64,000 bases of DNA, taken from the NCBI RefSeq assembly GCF_014384885.1, contig NZ_JACRST010000006.1:56254-120253 (forward strand), written 5' to 3'. Position 1 is the stretch's first letter; every line of letters begins with the position of its first letter. Below the pieces are notes generated by a model. The model was not told where the DNA came from, searched no databases, and saw nothing but the letters and a program-made list of their open reading frames with translations. Shown here in pieces: positions 26,001 to 32,843 of this stretch. The DNA is from Ligaoa zhengdingensis (GTDB lineage: Bacteria; Bacillota; Clostridia; Oscillospirales; Ruminococcaceae). The translations under genes were made by a program, and so were the position numbers.

Positions 26001-26735
26001 CTCCTGGGCGACCTCGATCAGCCACTTGCTCGCTTCGGGGTTGTCCGGGTTGCAGACGCGATTGTAGTACCACAGCACCACCTCGGCGTTGTCGCCCGCG
26101 CGGGCGGCCGCCCAGCTGGTCACCGGATAGTCCGGAAGCCGATCGTACTGGAAACGGAAGTACTTCTCAAAAAACGGAAGCACCCGCTCGTCCGGCGCGC
26201 CTATGTACTCGGTGTATTCGTAATAATCCCGGATCGCTTCGATCATAATCATGCGGGGCCACCAGTCCCAGCCGCCGGACATGCCGTCGCCGTCGGCCAG
26301 CGGGCCGAAGAATCCGTTCTCCCGCTGGGTATCGAGGCTGAAGTCGATCCATTCCATCGCCTTTTCCTTGAGCTCCGCGTCGTCCAGCACAAAGGCCAGC
26401 GAGATCAGGCCGCGCGCATAGTACGGGCCGCGCTCCCAGCCGTCGCCGGAACCGCCGCGCCACCCGTTGGTGCCCTTGTACATCTCATACAGGTCGTGCA
26501 TCTCGCCGGTCAGGCCGTTTTTCTGGAGCAAAAGCTGTTCCTTCAGCCAACCTTTCGCCTGCACAGCGCTCATCGGCAGCTGCACAAAGGGGGAGGGTTC
26601 CAGGTCGCCCTGGTTGGAGTAGTAGTTTTGGTTGCCCACTCGCGGCGTCTCGGCGTATGCGGTGGTGCTCAGCCCAGTCGCGGTGCTCAACGCCATCGCC
26701 ACAGCCAAAACGGTTGAGATCAAGCGTTTTGTCAT
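20019..26735 (-). CDS. Giant surface GH127-type beta-L-arabinofuranosidase (2238 aa)
   Basis: Anchored extracellular enzyme predicted to remove beta-L-arabinofuranose. Signal peptide 1-28; GH127 (DUF1680-type) catalytic domain about 45-640. The cysteine-zinc site known from HypBA1 is seen as E333/C335 (AEAC) and the CysCys pair C415-C416 (DACCISN), with spacing close to the reference (338/340, 417/418). Then Fn3-like segments; a concanavalin-type (DUF1080-like) domain 915-1088; a Big_4-like region; two CBM6/35-like modules 1357-1485 and 1493-1618; FIVAR repeats about 1625-2030; tail module; NPETGG at 2151; a long Ala/Pro/Glu spacer; TM; RRH tail. It could instead be a sister family (GH146). 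ATG 26735 follows AGGAGG closely. Confidence 0.88.
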   Translation of the reverse strand: MTKRLISTVLAVAMALSTATGLSTTAYAETPRVGNQNYYSNQGDLEPSPFVQLPMSAVQAKGWLKEQLLLQKNGLTGEMHDLYEMYKGTNGWRGGSGDGWERGPYYARGLISLAFVLDDAELKEKAMEWIDFSLDTQRENGFFGPLADGDGMSGGWDWWPRMIMIEAIRDYYEYTEYIGAPDERVLPFFEKYFRFQYDRLPDYPVTSWAAARAGDNAEVVLWYYNRVCNPDNPEASKWLIEVAQELMKNSHGIYGNYNDWTTIFTDSTVRNHVVNTTQAMKSPAVQFQYTGSERDRNAIREGIFNMGIDHARVDGLANSDEWARDNLPYVGAEACSVVESLMSYGIAMRILGDSWIGDDMERVAYNNLPACYTPDFTAHNYFQAQSQMMATNGAHEFIHDHGNSSAFAAPAGDACCISNMHMGWPKFIQNMWMATADDGLAVISYGPNKVIAKVADGKTAVFDQATKYPFDGAIALDYEGEAASFPLVLRVPDWCEAPSFQVNGQPAEGTLSGGYFTIDRAWAAGDTVEIDFPMEVRTSTWYNNSTAVERGSLIYTVKVKEDWHTPDPEMNDSRVLKTSPSGVAPTADFPSREVTPASRWNYALVYDENNPASSFEVTVADEIELQPFHTDNAPVVIRATGQVVPEWQLLNNVVPEPPYSPIAENAALQEEIELIPYGCSRLRIVQMPRVGEAQPTVVRKADDAVSKTLDGEPVLEFDNLMVPNAENYQLKIYYTGSGSLRLNINSKYNQTVDFVDGSGPFVLDDLVGLLPTQNDSMLGTTVKAFQFGYGQYNNIRLFGESDVAIDRIEIVPVGKLEKPEITKMETGVNSVKLTTNVSRADGFYRVLYGTESGNYTVSASGFRTNEANLTGLEENTTYYFKLSMLLDGKTVESEEVSATTGGGPGADAPVADFYDDFSDPAASAQKWSPSGTPGVVTFSEGKMSVAADGNIKVVAGDESWTDYAVEATMRTNTDGGADFGVMFRTTNVDESATTNTDAYFGYYVGLMNGAVRFGFGANGWNLVQDTPYNIVSGRDYQLKVVVCGSSIVIYIDGEKVCQFSDNRYTNGRVGVRSWNKAFEVSSFRVRNLTEAEIAEATSIPTEPTDLIYEDLVYSVFEGAQLAYKRASGEMKIEYGAQPGVYDHVVYGINSKFASDKASVTGLENGTTYYLRLSDASGSVFTPEFVLTTGRRPDLTGYDAALQTELAKARGEVQADYTDEAWARLQQSIGYAERVLAMDEPNEMDYDLAKNVLKIGVEETGIETRGVVNSVAALKGVEIGKYLSLNAVSAKLPQEVEITYGDPAVTATAKITSWRCADYDMSAAGAYTFTGILAPSEVYVNSNNLTAQVQVKVLDNVVRYEAEDAVVTAPAFVGEHTASSGGKQVQSIDNENATVTFTVEAPADGEYEMIITTDGHPSFPNASHKYYINGDVGNAQIVYYPGGTGWFNWRQFSVDVTLKEGENTITFTHSGIENSFAQLDCIDLVLPVVDEYATVRYEAEKGVVTAPAGIAGGATSSGGQHVASIDNADATVTFTVNAPVEGPYEMVITADGHTAFPNASHKYYINGDADSAQIVFYPDATTWGDWHQYKVTIQLPKGKNTITFTHSGLDASFAQLDCIDLTPVEVGDKQALQTAYDEALTRKESDYTAESWAGFAGALADAKAVLDKEWAVQSEIDGAKAALGAATAALVEVEELGDVDKSLLEALIAAIDGKYDAERYTEESFAVLTEALEAAQDIVDSKTATQKDVFDAYLALVKARDGLVYAVDTSLLELAIELAQDLLDDENLNLTDESIAALTEAIEEAEALLQSGASQEEINACYESVMRTITEVSEREPVDKSVLEKLLKMAAEVTREKYTTSSLEALDDAVAAAQPVMEDDGATEEQVKASEKALTEALNSLKRKANFAILESAVATAQEIVDKAEDQTALTEVNALLDEAETLLQNDEATQEEIDELAAKLTRAAALVRLAEVVNAAEANLAALKAADYTAESWNALESAVAGLKALEETDELTVELVNAANDVVLAAFDGLDLAGEEKPVDPAPGKPSKGSVSKASDNDYWDSVTEKIGNASEGDTISVKLEDGQMMPATVLDQAKAKGVKLNVEIAGKEHLIVNIATDAAAVYYSGAELIAMAGNEEKAPAVNAPAANSNPETGGEVAATIPNAAPEATVPVEPAAPEAPAVIEPAAPAEAEAPAAQIAPEATESGVPAWAIAVMAIAAIAAVGTGALVIHRRHSGN

Positions 26736-26823
26736 GTGTGTTTCTTCCTCCTTTTGTTATTTTCTTTTCTCTCTCGGTTCTCTCACAGGAGTTTTCGCCC
26801 CTCTGCAAAATAAGCCTAATTTT

Positions 26824-26852
26824 ATTATATTCCATTCTTTTTTTGCTGTATT
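26824..26852 (-). promoter_or_regulatory. Promoter of the GH127 surface gene (AATACA type)
   Basis: On the minus strand AATACA (26847-26852), 17 bases, TATAAT (26824-26829), inside TTATAAATACA and TATAATAAA. The same arrangement precedes the 2840-aa gene (52635-52663). The predicted transcript leader is about 80 nt. Confidence 0.6.
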
Positions 26853-27015
26853 TATAAAATTCGCGCATCATTGTATAAAAATTTGATATTTTATGTCGAA
26901 TAAGAAGAAAGGAATACTAAAAATGCCGCCTCCTCTCGGCGCTTCCTGCTGCGGGGCGAAACGGACTGTTTTCCAACCTCTCGCCCAGTATAGCATAAAT
27001 CTTTCCACAAATTAA

Positions 27016-27106
27016 TACGATAATTTAGCAATTGTTTAATATTTCATGATATTTCATGAAACTACATGATGTTTTTCATGAAATTTACATGATTTTACAA
27101 TTCATG
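27016..27106. promoter_or_regulatory. CATG-phased AT-rich element, copy A
   Basis: CATG boxes are centred at 27046.5, 27056.5, 27066.5, 27078.5, 27089.5 and 27104.5 (steps 10, 10, 12, 11, 15), two of them inside perfect TTTCATGAAA palindromes 22 bp apart. A TACGATAATTTAGCA block precedes them (27016-27030). The same arrangement recurs at 52895-52975. It lies 280-370 bp upstream of the GH127 surface gene, right after the terminator of the KH gene. The rest of the 26736-27120 gap is AT-rich and empty. Confidence 0.65.
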
Positions 27107-27120
27107 CAATTCCAACAAAA

Positions 27121-27166
27121 AAACGGGCCGAAAGATGGACATTTCTCTCCATCTTTCGGCCCGTTT
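27121..27166 (-). terminator. Terminator of the ylxM-ffh-rpsP-KH operon
   Basis: A perfect 19-bp stem (27121-27139 with 27148-27166) ends on the minus strand in GTTTTTTTG. Confidence 0.93.
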
Positions 27167-27177
27167 TGCCGGTTTGG

Positions 27178-27411
27178 TCAGTCAATTTCAACAGCGACCT
27201 TGATGTCCTTGCGAACAGCAGCCGCTTTCATCACAGCGCGGATCGCTTTGGCGATTCTGCCCTGCTTGCCGATGACCCTGCCCATATCGCCCGCGGCCAC
27301 GTGCAGGTGGTACACGATGGTACCATCCTCCAGGGGGCTGTCGGTGGTGATACTGACAGCGTTTTTTTCCTCGACCAGACCCTGTGCAATTGTTTTCAGT
27401 AGCTGTTCCAT
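27178..27411 (-). CDS. khpA: KH-domain RNA-binding protein (KhpA/YlqC-like)
   Basis: A 77-aa single KH domain with the GXXG loop in VIGKQGR and the flanking AKAIRAVMKAA helix. KhpA binds RNA with KhpB and influences envelope growth in Firmicutes. Start MEQLLK at 27411 has GGAGG 5-6 bases upstream. It follows rpsP by 18 bp and is the last gene of the operon, as in many Firmicutes. Confidence 0.94.
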   Translation of the reverse strand: MEQLLKTIAQGLVEEKNAVSITTDSPLEDGTIVYHLHVAAGDMGRVIGKQGRIAKAIRAVMKAAAVRKDIKVAVEID

Positions 27412-27429
27412 TGCAACCTCCAATGCGGC

Positions 27430-27672
27430 TTACAGAACGCCGTTCACTTTCAGCAGCGCTTTGACGGTATCCGTGGGCTGCGCGCCGTTGGAAATCCATT
27501 TCTTCGCCTTTTCCTCATCCACTTTGATCACCGAGGGGTTCTTGGTGGGGTCGTAGTAGCCGATCTCTTCGATGAATCTGCCGTCTCTGGGATATCTGGA
27601 ATCCGCAACCACAATGCGGTAGAACGGCGCTTTCTTCGCGCCCATGCGGCGCAGTCTGATTTTAACAGCCAT
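27430..27672 (-). CDS. rpsP: 30S ribosomal protein S16
   Basis: An 80-aa protein beginning MAVKIRLRRMGAKKAPFYRI with the conserved VADSRYPRDGRFIEEIGYYDP. Its length is normal. It sits 96 bp after ffh and 18 bp before the KH gene, the canonical order. Confidence 0.98.
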   Translation of the reverse strand: MAVKIRLRRMGAKKAPFYRIVVADSRYPRDGRFIEEIGYYDPTKNPSVIKVDEEKAKKWISNGAQPTDTVKALLKVNGVL

Positions 27673-27768
27673 GTTAGGTACCTCCACAAAATAATAGATT
27701 CATATTCTGGGTGAAACGCGCTTCCCCCAGCTATTTTATCAACTTGCGTTGAATAAAAACGGTTTTAT

Positions 27769-29130
27769 TTACATCCCCGGCGGCGGACCGCCCATGCCGC
27801 CCATCATGGCGCGCAGGCGTTTGCCCTTTTTGCCGCCCATCGACCCGAACTGCTTCATCATTTTCTGCATCTGGTCGAACTGGCGCAGCAGCCGGTTGAC
27901 ATCCTCCACCTTGGTGCCGCTGCCTGCCGCGATGCGGCGCTTGCGCGACGGGTTGATGATGGCCGGCTTGGCGCGCTCCGCCCTGGTCATCGAGTTGATG
28001 ATCGATTCGACCTGCCTGAGCTGCGCTTCGCCCTGCTGGGCCTCCTCGTCGCCGATCTGGCCCTTCACGCCCGGCAGCATCGAAAGGATCTGGCCGAGCG
28101 GGCCCATCTTGCGGATCTGCTTCATCTGTTCGAGCAGGTCGTCGAGGTCAAAGGAGTTCTCCTTGAGCTTCTTGGCCATCTTCTCGCTGCTCTTAAAATC
28201 GAGCTGCTCCTGCGCCTTGTCGATGAGGGTGAGCACATCGCCCATGCCCAGGATGCGGGAGGCCATGCGGTCGGGGTAGAACGGCTCGAGGTCGTCGAGC
28301 TTTTCGCCCATGCCGACGAACTTGATCGGCTTGCCGGTGACCGCGCGCACCGAGAGCGCCGCGCCGCCGCGGGTATCGCCGTCCAGCTTGGTGAGGATGA
28401 CGCCGTCGATCCCCAGCGCTTCGTCGAAGCTCTTGGCCACGTTCACCGCGTCCTGGCCGGTCATCGAGTCGATCACCAGCAGGATCTCATGCGGGCCGAC
28501 CTCAGCCTTGATGTTTTTGAGCTCGCCCATCAGTTGCTCGTCGATATGCAGGCGGCCCGCAGTATCCAAAATCACGATGTCGTGGCCGTAGTCCTTCGCG
28601 TGGGAGATGGCCTTTTTGGCGATCTTGACCGGGTCGCCCTGGCCCATATCGAACACCGGCGCGCCCGCCTTCTCGCCCACCACCTTGAGCTGCTCGATCG
28701 CGGCCGGGCGGTAGACGTCGCACGCCACCAGCAACGGGCGCTTGCCCTGCTTTTTAAAGTAGCGCGCCAGCTTGGCCGAATGGGTGGTCTTACCGGAACC
28801 CTGCAAGCCGCACATCATAATAATAGTGGGAATCTTGGAAGAAAATTGGATACGGCTGTTCTCCGCGCCCATCAGCGAGGTTAACTCCTCATCCACAATT
28901 TTGATCACCTGCTGAGCCGGGGTCAAGCTGGTCAATACGTCCGACCCTACTGCCCGCGCGGTGACCGCGGCGACGAAGTCCTTCGCCACCTTATAGTTGA
29001 CGTCCGCCTCCAACAGCGCCAGGCGCACCTCGCGCATCGCGTCTTTGACGTCCGATTCGGTCAGCCTTCCCTTGGAGCGCAGCCGTTTAAACGCCGCAGA
29101 AAGCTTGTCCGAGAGTCCTTCAAAAGCCAT
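27769..29130 (-). CDS. ffh: Signal recognition particle protein Ffh
   Basis: A 453-aa SRP54 GTPase. N domain 1-90; G domain with GLQGSGKTT, the insertion-box region CDVYRPAA, DTAGR and TKLDGDTRGG; methionine-rich M domain from about 300 with the RNA-binding region (NPSRKRRIAAGSG) and a Gly/Met/Pro-rich end. It targets nascent membrane and secreted proteins to FtsY/SecYEG. ATG 29130 starts MAFEGLSDKL, the usual Ffh start; upstream in-frame sequence runs into ylxM. It follows ylxM by 32 bp. Confidence 0.98.
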   Translation of the reverse strand: MAFEGLSDKLSAAFKRLRSKGRLTESDVKDAMREVRLALLEADVNYKVAKDFVAAVTARAVGSDVLTSLTPAQQVIKIVDEELTSLMGAENSRIQFSSKIPTIIMMCGLQGSGKTTHSAKLARYFKKQGKRPLLVACDVYRPAAIEQLKVVGEKAGAPVFDMGQGDPVKIAKKAISHAKDYGHDIVILDTAGRLHIDEQLMGELKNIKAEVGPHEILLVIDSMTGQDAVNVAKSFDEALGIDGVILTKLDGDTRGGAALSVRAVTGKPIKFVGMGEKLDDLEPFYPDRMASRILGMGDVLTLIDKAQEQLDFKSSEKMAKKLKENSFDLDDLLEQMKQIRKMGPLGQILSMLPGVKGQIGDEEAQQGEAQLRQVESIINSMTRAERAKPAIINPSRKRRIAAGSGTKVEDVNRLLRQFDQMQKMMKQFGSMGGKKGKRLRAMMGGMGGPPPGM

Positions 29131-29162
29131 GGAGCCACCTGCCCTTTCCGGAATGATTTCAA

Positions 29163-29525
29163 TTAATCCGCGCTCAATTCGGCGGCGATATTGATGATGG
29201 TGGAGGCGCGCTCCGCAATCTGCCCCGAATAGTGGTATTCGCGGTTGTAAAATTCGATGTCCTTGGCGCATTGCACGATCTGGCTGATGCCCTCCTGCAA
29301 CCCGCGTAGCTTCCGCGCCAGGCCGAGGCGCTCCTCCATCTCCAGCAGAACCGCTTCACCCCGCTTGATGGAATCGCGCACCCCCTGCCGGGTGATGCCC
29401 TCGTGGTCGGCGATTTCAGCGAGGGAGAGGTCCTCATTGTAGTAGAGGTCGATCGCATCCTTCTGCTTTTCGGTCAGGATATCGCCGTAAAAATCCAAAA
29501 GCAGTGATATTTCCAGATTTTTCAC
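29163..29525 (-). CDS. ylxM: YlxM-family (UPF0122) DNA-binding protein
   Basis: A 120-aa protein with a sigma-like helix-turn-helix (LSLAEIADHEGITRQGVRDSIKR) after NLEISLLLDFYGDILTEKQ. YlxM/p13 proteins are encoded directly before ffh and are thought to assist the SRP pathway. The GTG at 29525 fits the family start and has GGAG upstream; the longer ATG-initiated form adds an unconserved tail. Confidence 0.92.
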   Translation of the reverse strand: MKNLEISLLLDFYGDILTEKQKDAIDLYYNEDLSLAEIADHEGITRQGVRDSIKRGEAVLLEMEERLGLARKLRGLQEGISQIVQCAKDIEFYNREYHYSGQIAERASTIINIAAELSAD

Positions 29526-29584
29526 CGGTCTTTCTCCGCCTTCCTCGACAGTGTAAAGCAATTCTCTTTACATCAACAAGCGCT

Positions 29585-29613
29585 ATTATAACGCATTTCT
29601 CCCCTGCTGTCAA
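29585..29613 (-). promoter_or_regulatory. Consensus promoter of the ylxM-ffh-rpsP-KH operon
   Basis: On the minus strand TTGACA (29608-29613), 17 bases, TATAAT (29585-29590): a perfect sigma-A promoter, about 60 bp before the GTG start of ylxM. Confidence 0.9.
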
Positions 29614-29914
29614 GGGGAAGACCTTGTCTTTCTGCGGCCATGCGGCGAATTTCTCTTTTGCAATTATTCACAATTCCAATTATGAAAGTTTATTCATAAT
29701 TACGAGGGGCAAAAAACGTCATTTTTTTCGCCTCATCCGAAAAATAGCACAAATATTTTTAGGGTAATTTGTATAGAATTTTAAATTTATTTGCTCAAAA
29801 AGTGGATGATTTAGTTGATACCCCGCGCTCTTTTTCGGGATAAAATTTGTGATTTTTGTTTCTAAAAATTATTTTTTTGTTAAGAAAAATTGTTTGATAG
29901 TTCATAGACATTTA

Positions 29915-29943
29915 TGGACTTTTATTCGCTTTAGTGTTATGAT
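29915..29943 (+). promoter_or_regulatory. Probable promoter of the V-ATPase operon
   Basis: TGGACT (29915-29920), 17 bases, TATGAT (29938-29943), after a very AT-rich stretch (29640-29900) that holds no gene. It would give a leader of about 175 nt that contains the hairpins at 29958-30084. Confidence 0.55.
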
Positions 29944-29957
29944 AAACGATGGTTATG

Positions 29958-30084
29958 CTGCCCCATAACACGCCCCGGCTACCCCGTTTTGTGGGGCTTG
30001 GGGCAGTGGAAAGACGGCTTTTGGAAAGCCGCTTTCCAGTAATTTTCCCCGCCGGCGGCCGGCCTCCGGCCCTCAAACGGCGGG
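29958..30084 (+). promoter_or_regulatory. Structured leader RNA of the V-ATPase operon (riboswitch candidate)
   Basis: Three consecutive hairpins lie between promoter and first gene. (1) CTGCCCC (29958-29964) with GGGGCAG (30000-30006), enclosing a CCCC/GGGG stem. (2) TGGAAAG with CTTTCCA (30007-30038), enclosing GGCTTT/AAAGCC. (3) CCCGCCG (30048-30054) with CGGCGGG (30078-30084), enclosing GGCCGG/CCGGCC. No T-tract terminator follows; the ribosome site (AAGGTGGTGA) is 30 bases further. Na+-sensing leader RNAs (DUF1646 class) have been reported ahead of V-type ATPase genes, and this operon has Na+-type residues. I cannot match the motif consensus, so the class is inference. Confidence 0.5.
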
Positions 30085-30124
30085 TGACGTAACTTATTAT
30101 AATTATGTAAAAGGTGGTGATTCA

Positions 30125-30433
30125 ATGTCCATCCTTGATTCCATCACGGTTGCGGAGCAGAAAGCGGCTCAGATCAAGCAAGAGGCGGCGGCTGAGGCGC
30201 GCGAGACCATCCGCAGCGCCGAGACCCAGGCGGACGAGGAGGCGGCGGAGCTCATCCGCTCGGCCGAGCAACTGGCCGGCTCTTCTCTGAAAAAAGCCGA
30301 AGAAGCGGCGCTTACCGAGGCGCAGGGGCTGCTCCAGCAGCAGGCCGCGAAGGATGAGGCCGCGGCAAAGGCCGCGAGGGCCAAGCTGCCGCAGGCCGCG
30401 CGCTATATCGTGGAAAGGATTGAGAAGCAATGA
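30125..30433 (+). CDS. ntpF: V-type ATPase peripheral stalk subunit (G/H type)
   Basis: A 102-aa, almost wholly helical, Ala/Glu/Gln-rich coiled-coil protein, the size and composition of the archaeal-type AhaH/NtpF stalk subunit that pairs with subunit E. It is first in the operon, as in Enterococcus hirae ntp. AAGGTGG precedes the ATG. It overlaps the subunit I gene by 4 bases (ATGA). Sequence alone is low in complexity; position carries much of the call. Confidence 0.85.
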   Translation: MSILDSITVAEQKAAQIKQEAAAEARETIRSAETQADEEAAELIRSAEQLAGSSLKKAEEAALTEAQGLLQQQAAKDEAAAKAARAKLPQAARYIVERIEKQ

Positions 30434-32301
30434 TTGTCCCAATGAAAAAAGCCGAGCTCTTTGCTCTCAAGCAGGATCGGGACGCGCTTCTGCTGGCGCT
30501 CCAGCGGGTGGGCGAGTTTATGATCATCCCCACGGAGGAGGACGCGCAGCCGACCGGGCAGGAGGACGCGCAGCAGGCGCTGCAGCAGGCCGAAAACACC
30601 CTCGGGTTTGTGTCCCAGTTTCAGGAGAAGAGGAGTTTCTTCGCCCAGCGGCCCGAGCTTGATCTCCAGTCCTTTTTAAAGGAGGATCCGGAGGCGCTCG
30701 AGCTGGAGCAGGAGGCGAAAAAGATCGCGGAACAGCTCGCAGCGGTCCGTTCTGAGCGCTCCACGCTGGCCGCTCAGATGGAGCAGCTCACCCCCTGGCT
30801 TCCGCTGGACATCCCCCTGGACCGCCTGACCCCCACCCGCTACGCCAGTTTCCACACCGGCAGCATCAGCGCAGGCGCGGTGGACCCGGTGAAACAGGCA
30901 GTGGAGGAGCAGGGCGCCGACCTCACCCTGTTGGCGCCCGGTCCCGAAGGCCTTGCGGCGCTGCTCACCTGCCTTCGGGAGGAGGAGCACGCGGTGCTGG
31001 AGGCTGCGAAGGCGGCCGGTTTTGTGGAAAACACCCCGCCGCGCGTGAAGGGGCTCGCCAAGGACGCCTATGAGGCGTACCAGCAGCAGTACCGCGAAGC
31101 GCAAAAGCTGGAAGAGCAACTCGTGGCGCAGGCTGAGGAGCTCGCTGGACGCAAGGAAAAGCTGGAGCTCCTGTATGAGCAGCGCAAGGCGCAGGCGGAC
31201 CGCCAGGCGGTTTCGGCCTGGGAGACCGCGGCGACCTTCCGGCTGGTCGGCTGGGTTCGGTCGGACCGCACCGAGGCGGTCAAAAAGGCGGTCGCGGAGG
31301 TCACCGACGCCTGCGCGCTCAGCTTTACCGACCCGACGGAGGAGGACACCCCCCCGACCGTCACCAAGAACAACTGGTTCGTCTCACAATTTGAAACGAT
31401 CACCGACATGTTCTCCCGCCCGACCACCCGGGAAGGCATCGACCCCAACCCGGTGATGGCCCCCTGGTACTGGCTGATCTTCGGCCTGATGATGGGGGAT
31501 GCGGGCTACGGCCTGGTGATGGCAATCGCAATTTTCGCGTTTAAAAAGATCAAAAAGCCCAAAGGCGAGTTCGCCAAGCTGATCAACGTCCTGTGGTATT
31601 CGAGCATCACGACAATGTTCTGCGGGGTGCTGTTCGGCAGCTACTTCGGCGAGACTTGGCACCCGCTGCTGTTTTCGCCGCTCGACGCGCCCGTACCCAT
31701 GCTGATCTTCAGCATTATCATCGGCACCTTACATATTTTCTCCGGCATGATTCTCAAGGTGGTGCACGATATCAAGGCCGGCCACTTCTGGGACGCGATG
31801 TTCGACCAGGTGAGCTGGATGGTGCTGATCACTGGACTGGGCCTGCTGTTCCTGCCGGCCACGGCCGCAGTGGGCAAGTGGATGGCGATCATCGGCGCGC
31901 TGGTGATCCTGTGCACAGCGGGCCGCGGCAACAAGGGCTTCGGCAAGGTGACCGGCGGCTTCCTGGGACTTTACAACATCACCGGCTACATGAGCGACAT
32001 CCTGTCGTATTCCCGCATCCTTGCGCTGAGCCTCGCCACCGGCGTCATCGGCATGGTGATGAACCTGCTGGCGGGCATGGTGCAGGGCTCGGTGATCGGC
32101 TTTGTGTTCTCGCTGCTCATCTACCTGGTGGGCCATGTGTTCAACATCGCGATGGGTCTGCTTTCGGCCTATGTGCACGACAGCCGCCTGCAGTACATCG
32201 AATTTTTCAGCAAGTGCTATGAGGGCGGCGGCTACGCATTCCAGCCGCTCTCGATCGACCCCAAATACATTGACGTGGTCACCCACCGTCAATCAAAATA
32301 A
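30430..32301 (+). CDS. ntpI: V-type ATPase subunit I (a subunit, ion channel half)
   Basis: A 623-aa protein: an N-terminal cytoplasmic half (1-330) with long coiled coils, and a C-terminal membrane half with about seven TM segments beginning near PNPVMAPWYWLIFGLMMGDAGYG. The conserved arginine region needed for ion transfer is in MSDILSYSRILALSLATGVI. It ends in a short tail (SIDPKYIDVVTHRQSK). Length is at the short end of the family (600-670). It forms the stator side of the ion path against the K ring. Confidence 0.96.
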   Translation: MIVPMKKAELFALKQDRDALLLALQRVGEFMIIPTEEDAQPTGQEDAQQALQQAENTLGFVSQFQEKRSFFAQRPELDLQSFLKEDPEALELEQEAKKIAEQLAAVRSERSTLAAQMEQLTPWLPLDIPLDRLTPTRYASFHTGSISAGAVDPVKQAVEEQGADLTLLAPGPEGLAALLTCLREEEHAVLEAAKAAGFVENTPPRVKGLAKDAYEAYQQQYREAQKLEEQLVAQAEELAGRKEKLELLYEQRKAQADRQAVSAWETAATFRLVGWVRSDRTEAVKKAVAEVTDACALSFTDPTEEDTPPTVTKNNWFVSQFETITDMFSRPTTREGIDPNPVMAPWYWLIFGLMMGDAGYGLVMAIAIFAFKKIKKPKGEFAKLINVLWYSSITTMFCGVLFGSYFGETWHPLLFSPLDAPVPMLIFSIIIGTLHIFSGMILKVVHDIKAGHFWDAMFDQVSWMVLITGLGLLFLPATAAVGKWMAIIGALVILCTAGRGNKGFGKVTGGFLGLYNITGYMSDILSYSRILALSLATGVIGMVMNLLAGMVQGSVIGFVFSLLIYLVGHVFNIAMGLLSAYVHDSRLQYIEFFSKCYEGGGYAFQPLSIDPKYIDVVTHRQSK

Positions 32302-32328
32302 CATGAAAAACATAGGAGGATACTCATC

Positions 32329-32802
32329 ATGACTTTAGGTACTGTTATTGCAATCTGCGGCGCTGCGATCTGCGCCACTCTGGCGGGTATTGGTTCTGCA
32401 TACGGCGTGCGCATCGGCGGCCAGGCGGCGGCCGGCGTGGTCTCGGAAAACCCCGGCCTGTTCGGTAAACTGCTGGTGCTTCAGGCGCTCCCCGGCACCC
32501 AGGGCATCTACGGCTTCCTCACCGCTGTCATCATCATCGTCCGCATGGGCCTGCTGGGCGGCAACCCCATCGCCCTGACCACCGCGCAGGGCTGGGCACT
32601 GTTCGGCGCCGCCATGCCCATCGGCATCGTCGGCCTGTTCTCGGCCATCTATCAGGGCCAGACCGCCGCTGCTTCCATCCACATGACCGCAAAACAGCCC
32701 GACTCTTCCGCGAAGGGCATCACCATGACCGCGATGGTCGAAACTTACGCCATCCTCGCGCTGCTCGTCTCCATCCTGCTGGTGTTCGGCATTCAGCTGT
32801 AA
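32329..32802 (+). CDS. ntpK: V-type ATPase subunit K (Na+-type proteolipid, duplicated hairpins)
   Basis: A 157-aa, four-TM proteolipid of the doubled type. Residues matching the Na+ site described for E. hirae NtpK are all present: L54, T57, Q58 and Y61 in LPGTQGIYG (reference L61, T64, Q65, Y68), Q109 in IYQG (Q110) and E138 in MVETYAIL (E139). One essential Glu per four helices is also NtpK-like. The ring is therefore predicted to move Na+ rather than H+. AGGAGG lies 8 bases upstream of the ATG. Confidence 0.96.
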   Translation: MTLGTVIAICGAAICATLAGIGSAYGVRIGGQAAAGVVSENPGLFGKLLVLQALPGTQGIYGFLTAVIIIVRMGLLGGNPIALTTAQGWALFGAAMPIGIVGLFSAIYQGQTAAASIHMTAKQPDSSAKGITMTAMVETYAILALLVSILLVFGIQL

Positions 32803-32843
32803 GCGCCAAGGATGAGACGAAACAGGAAAGCGAGGGGAAATTT

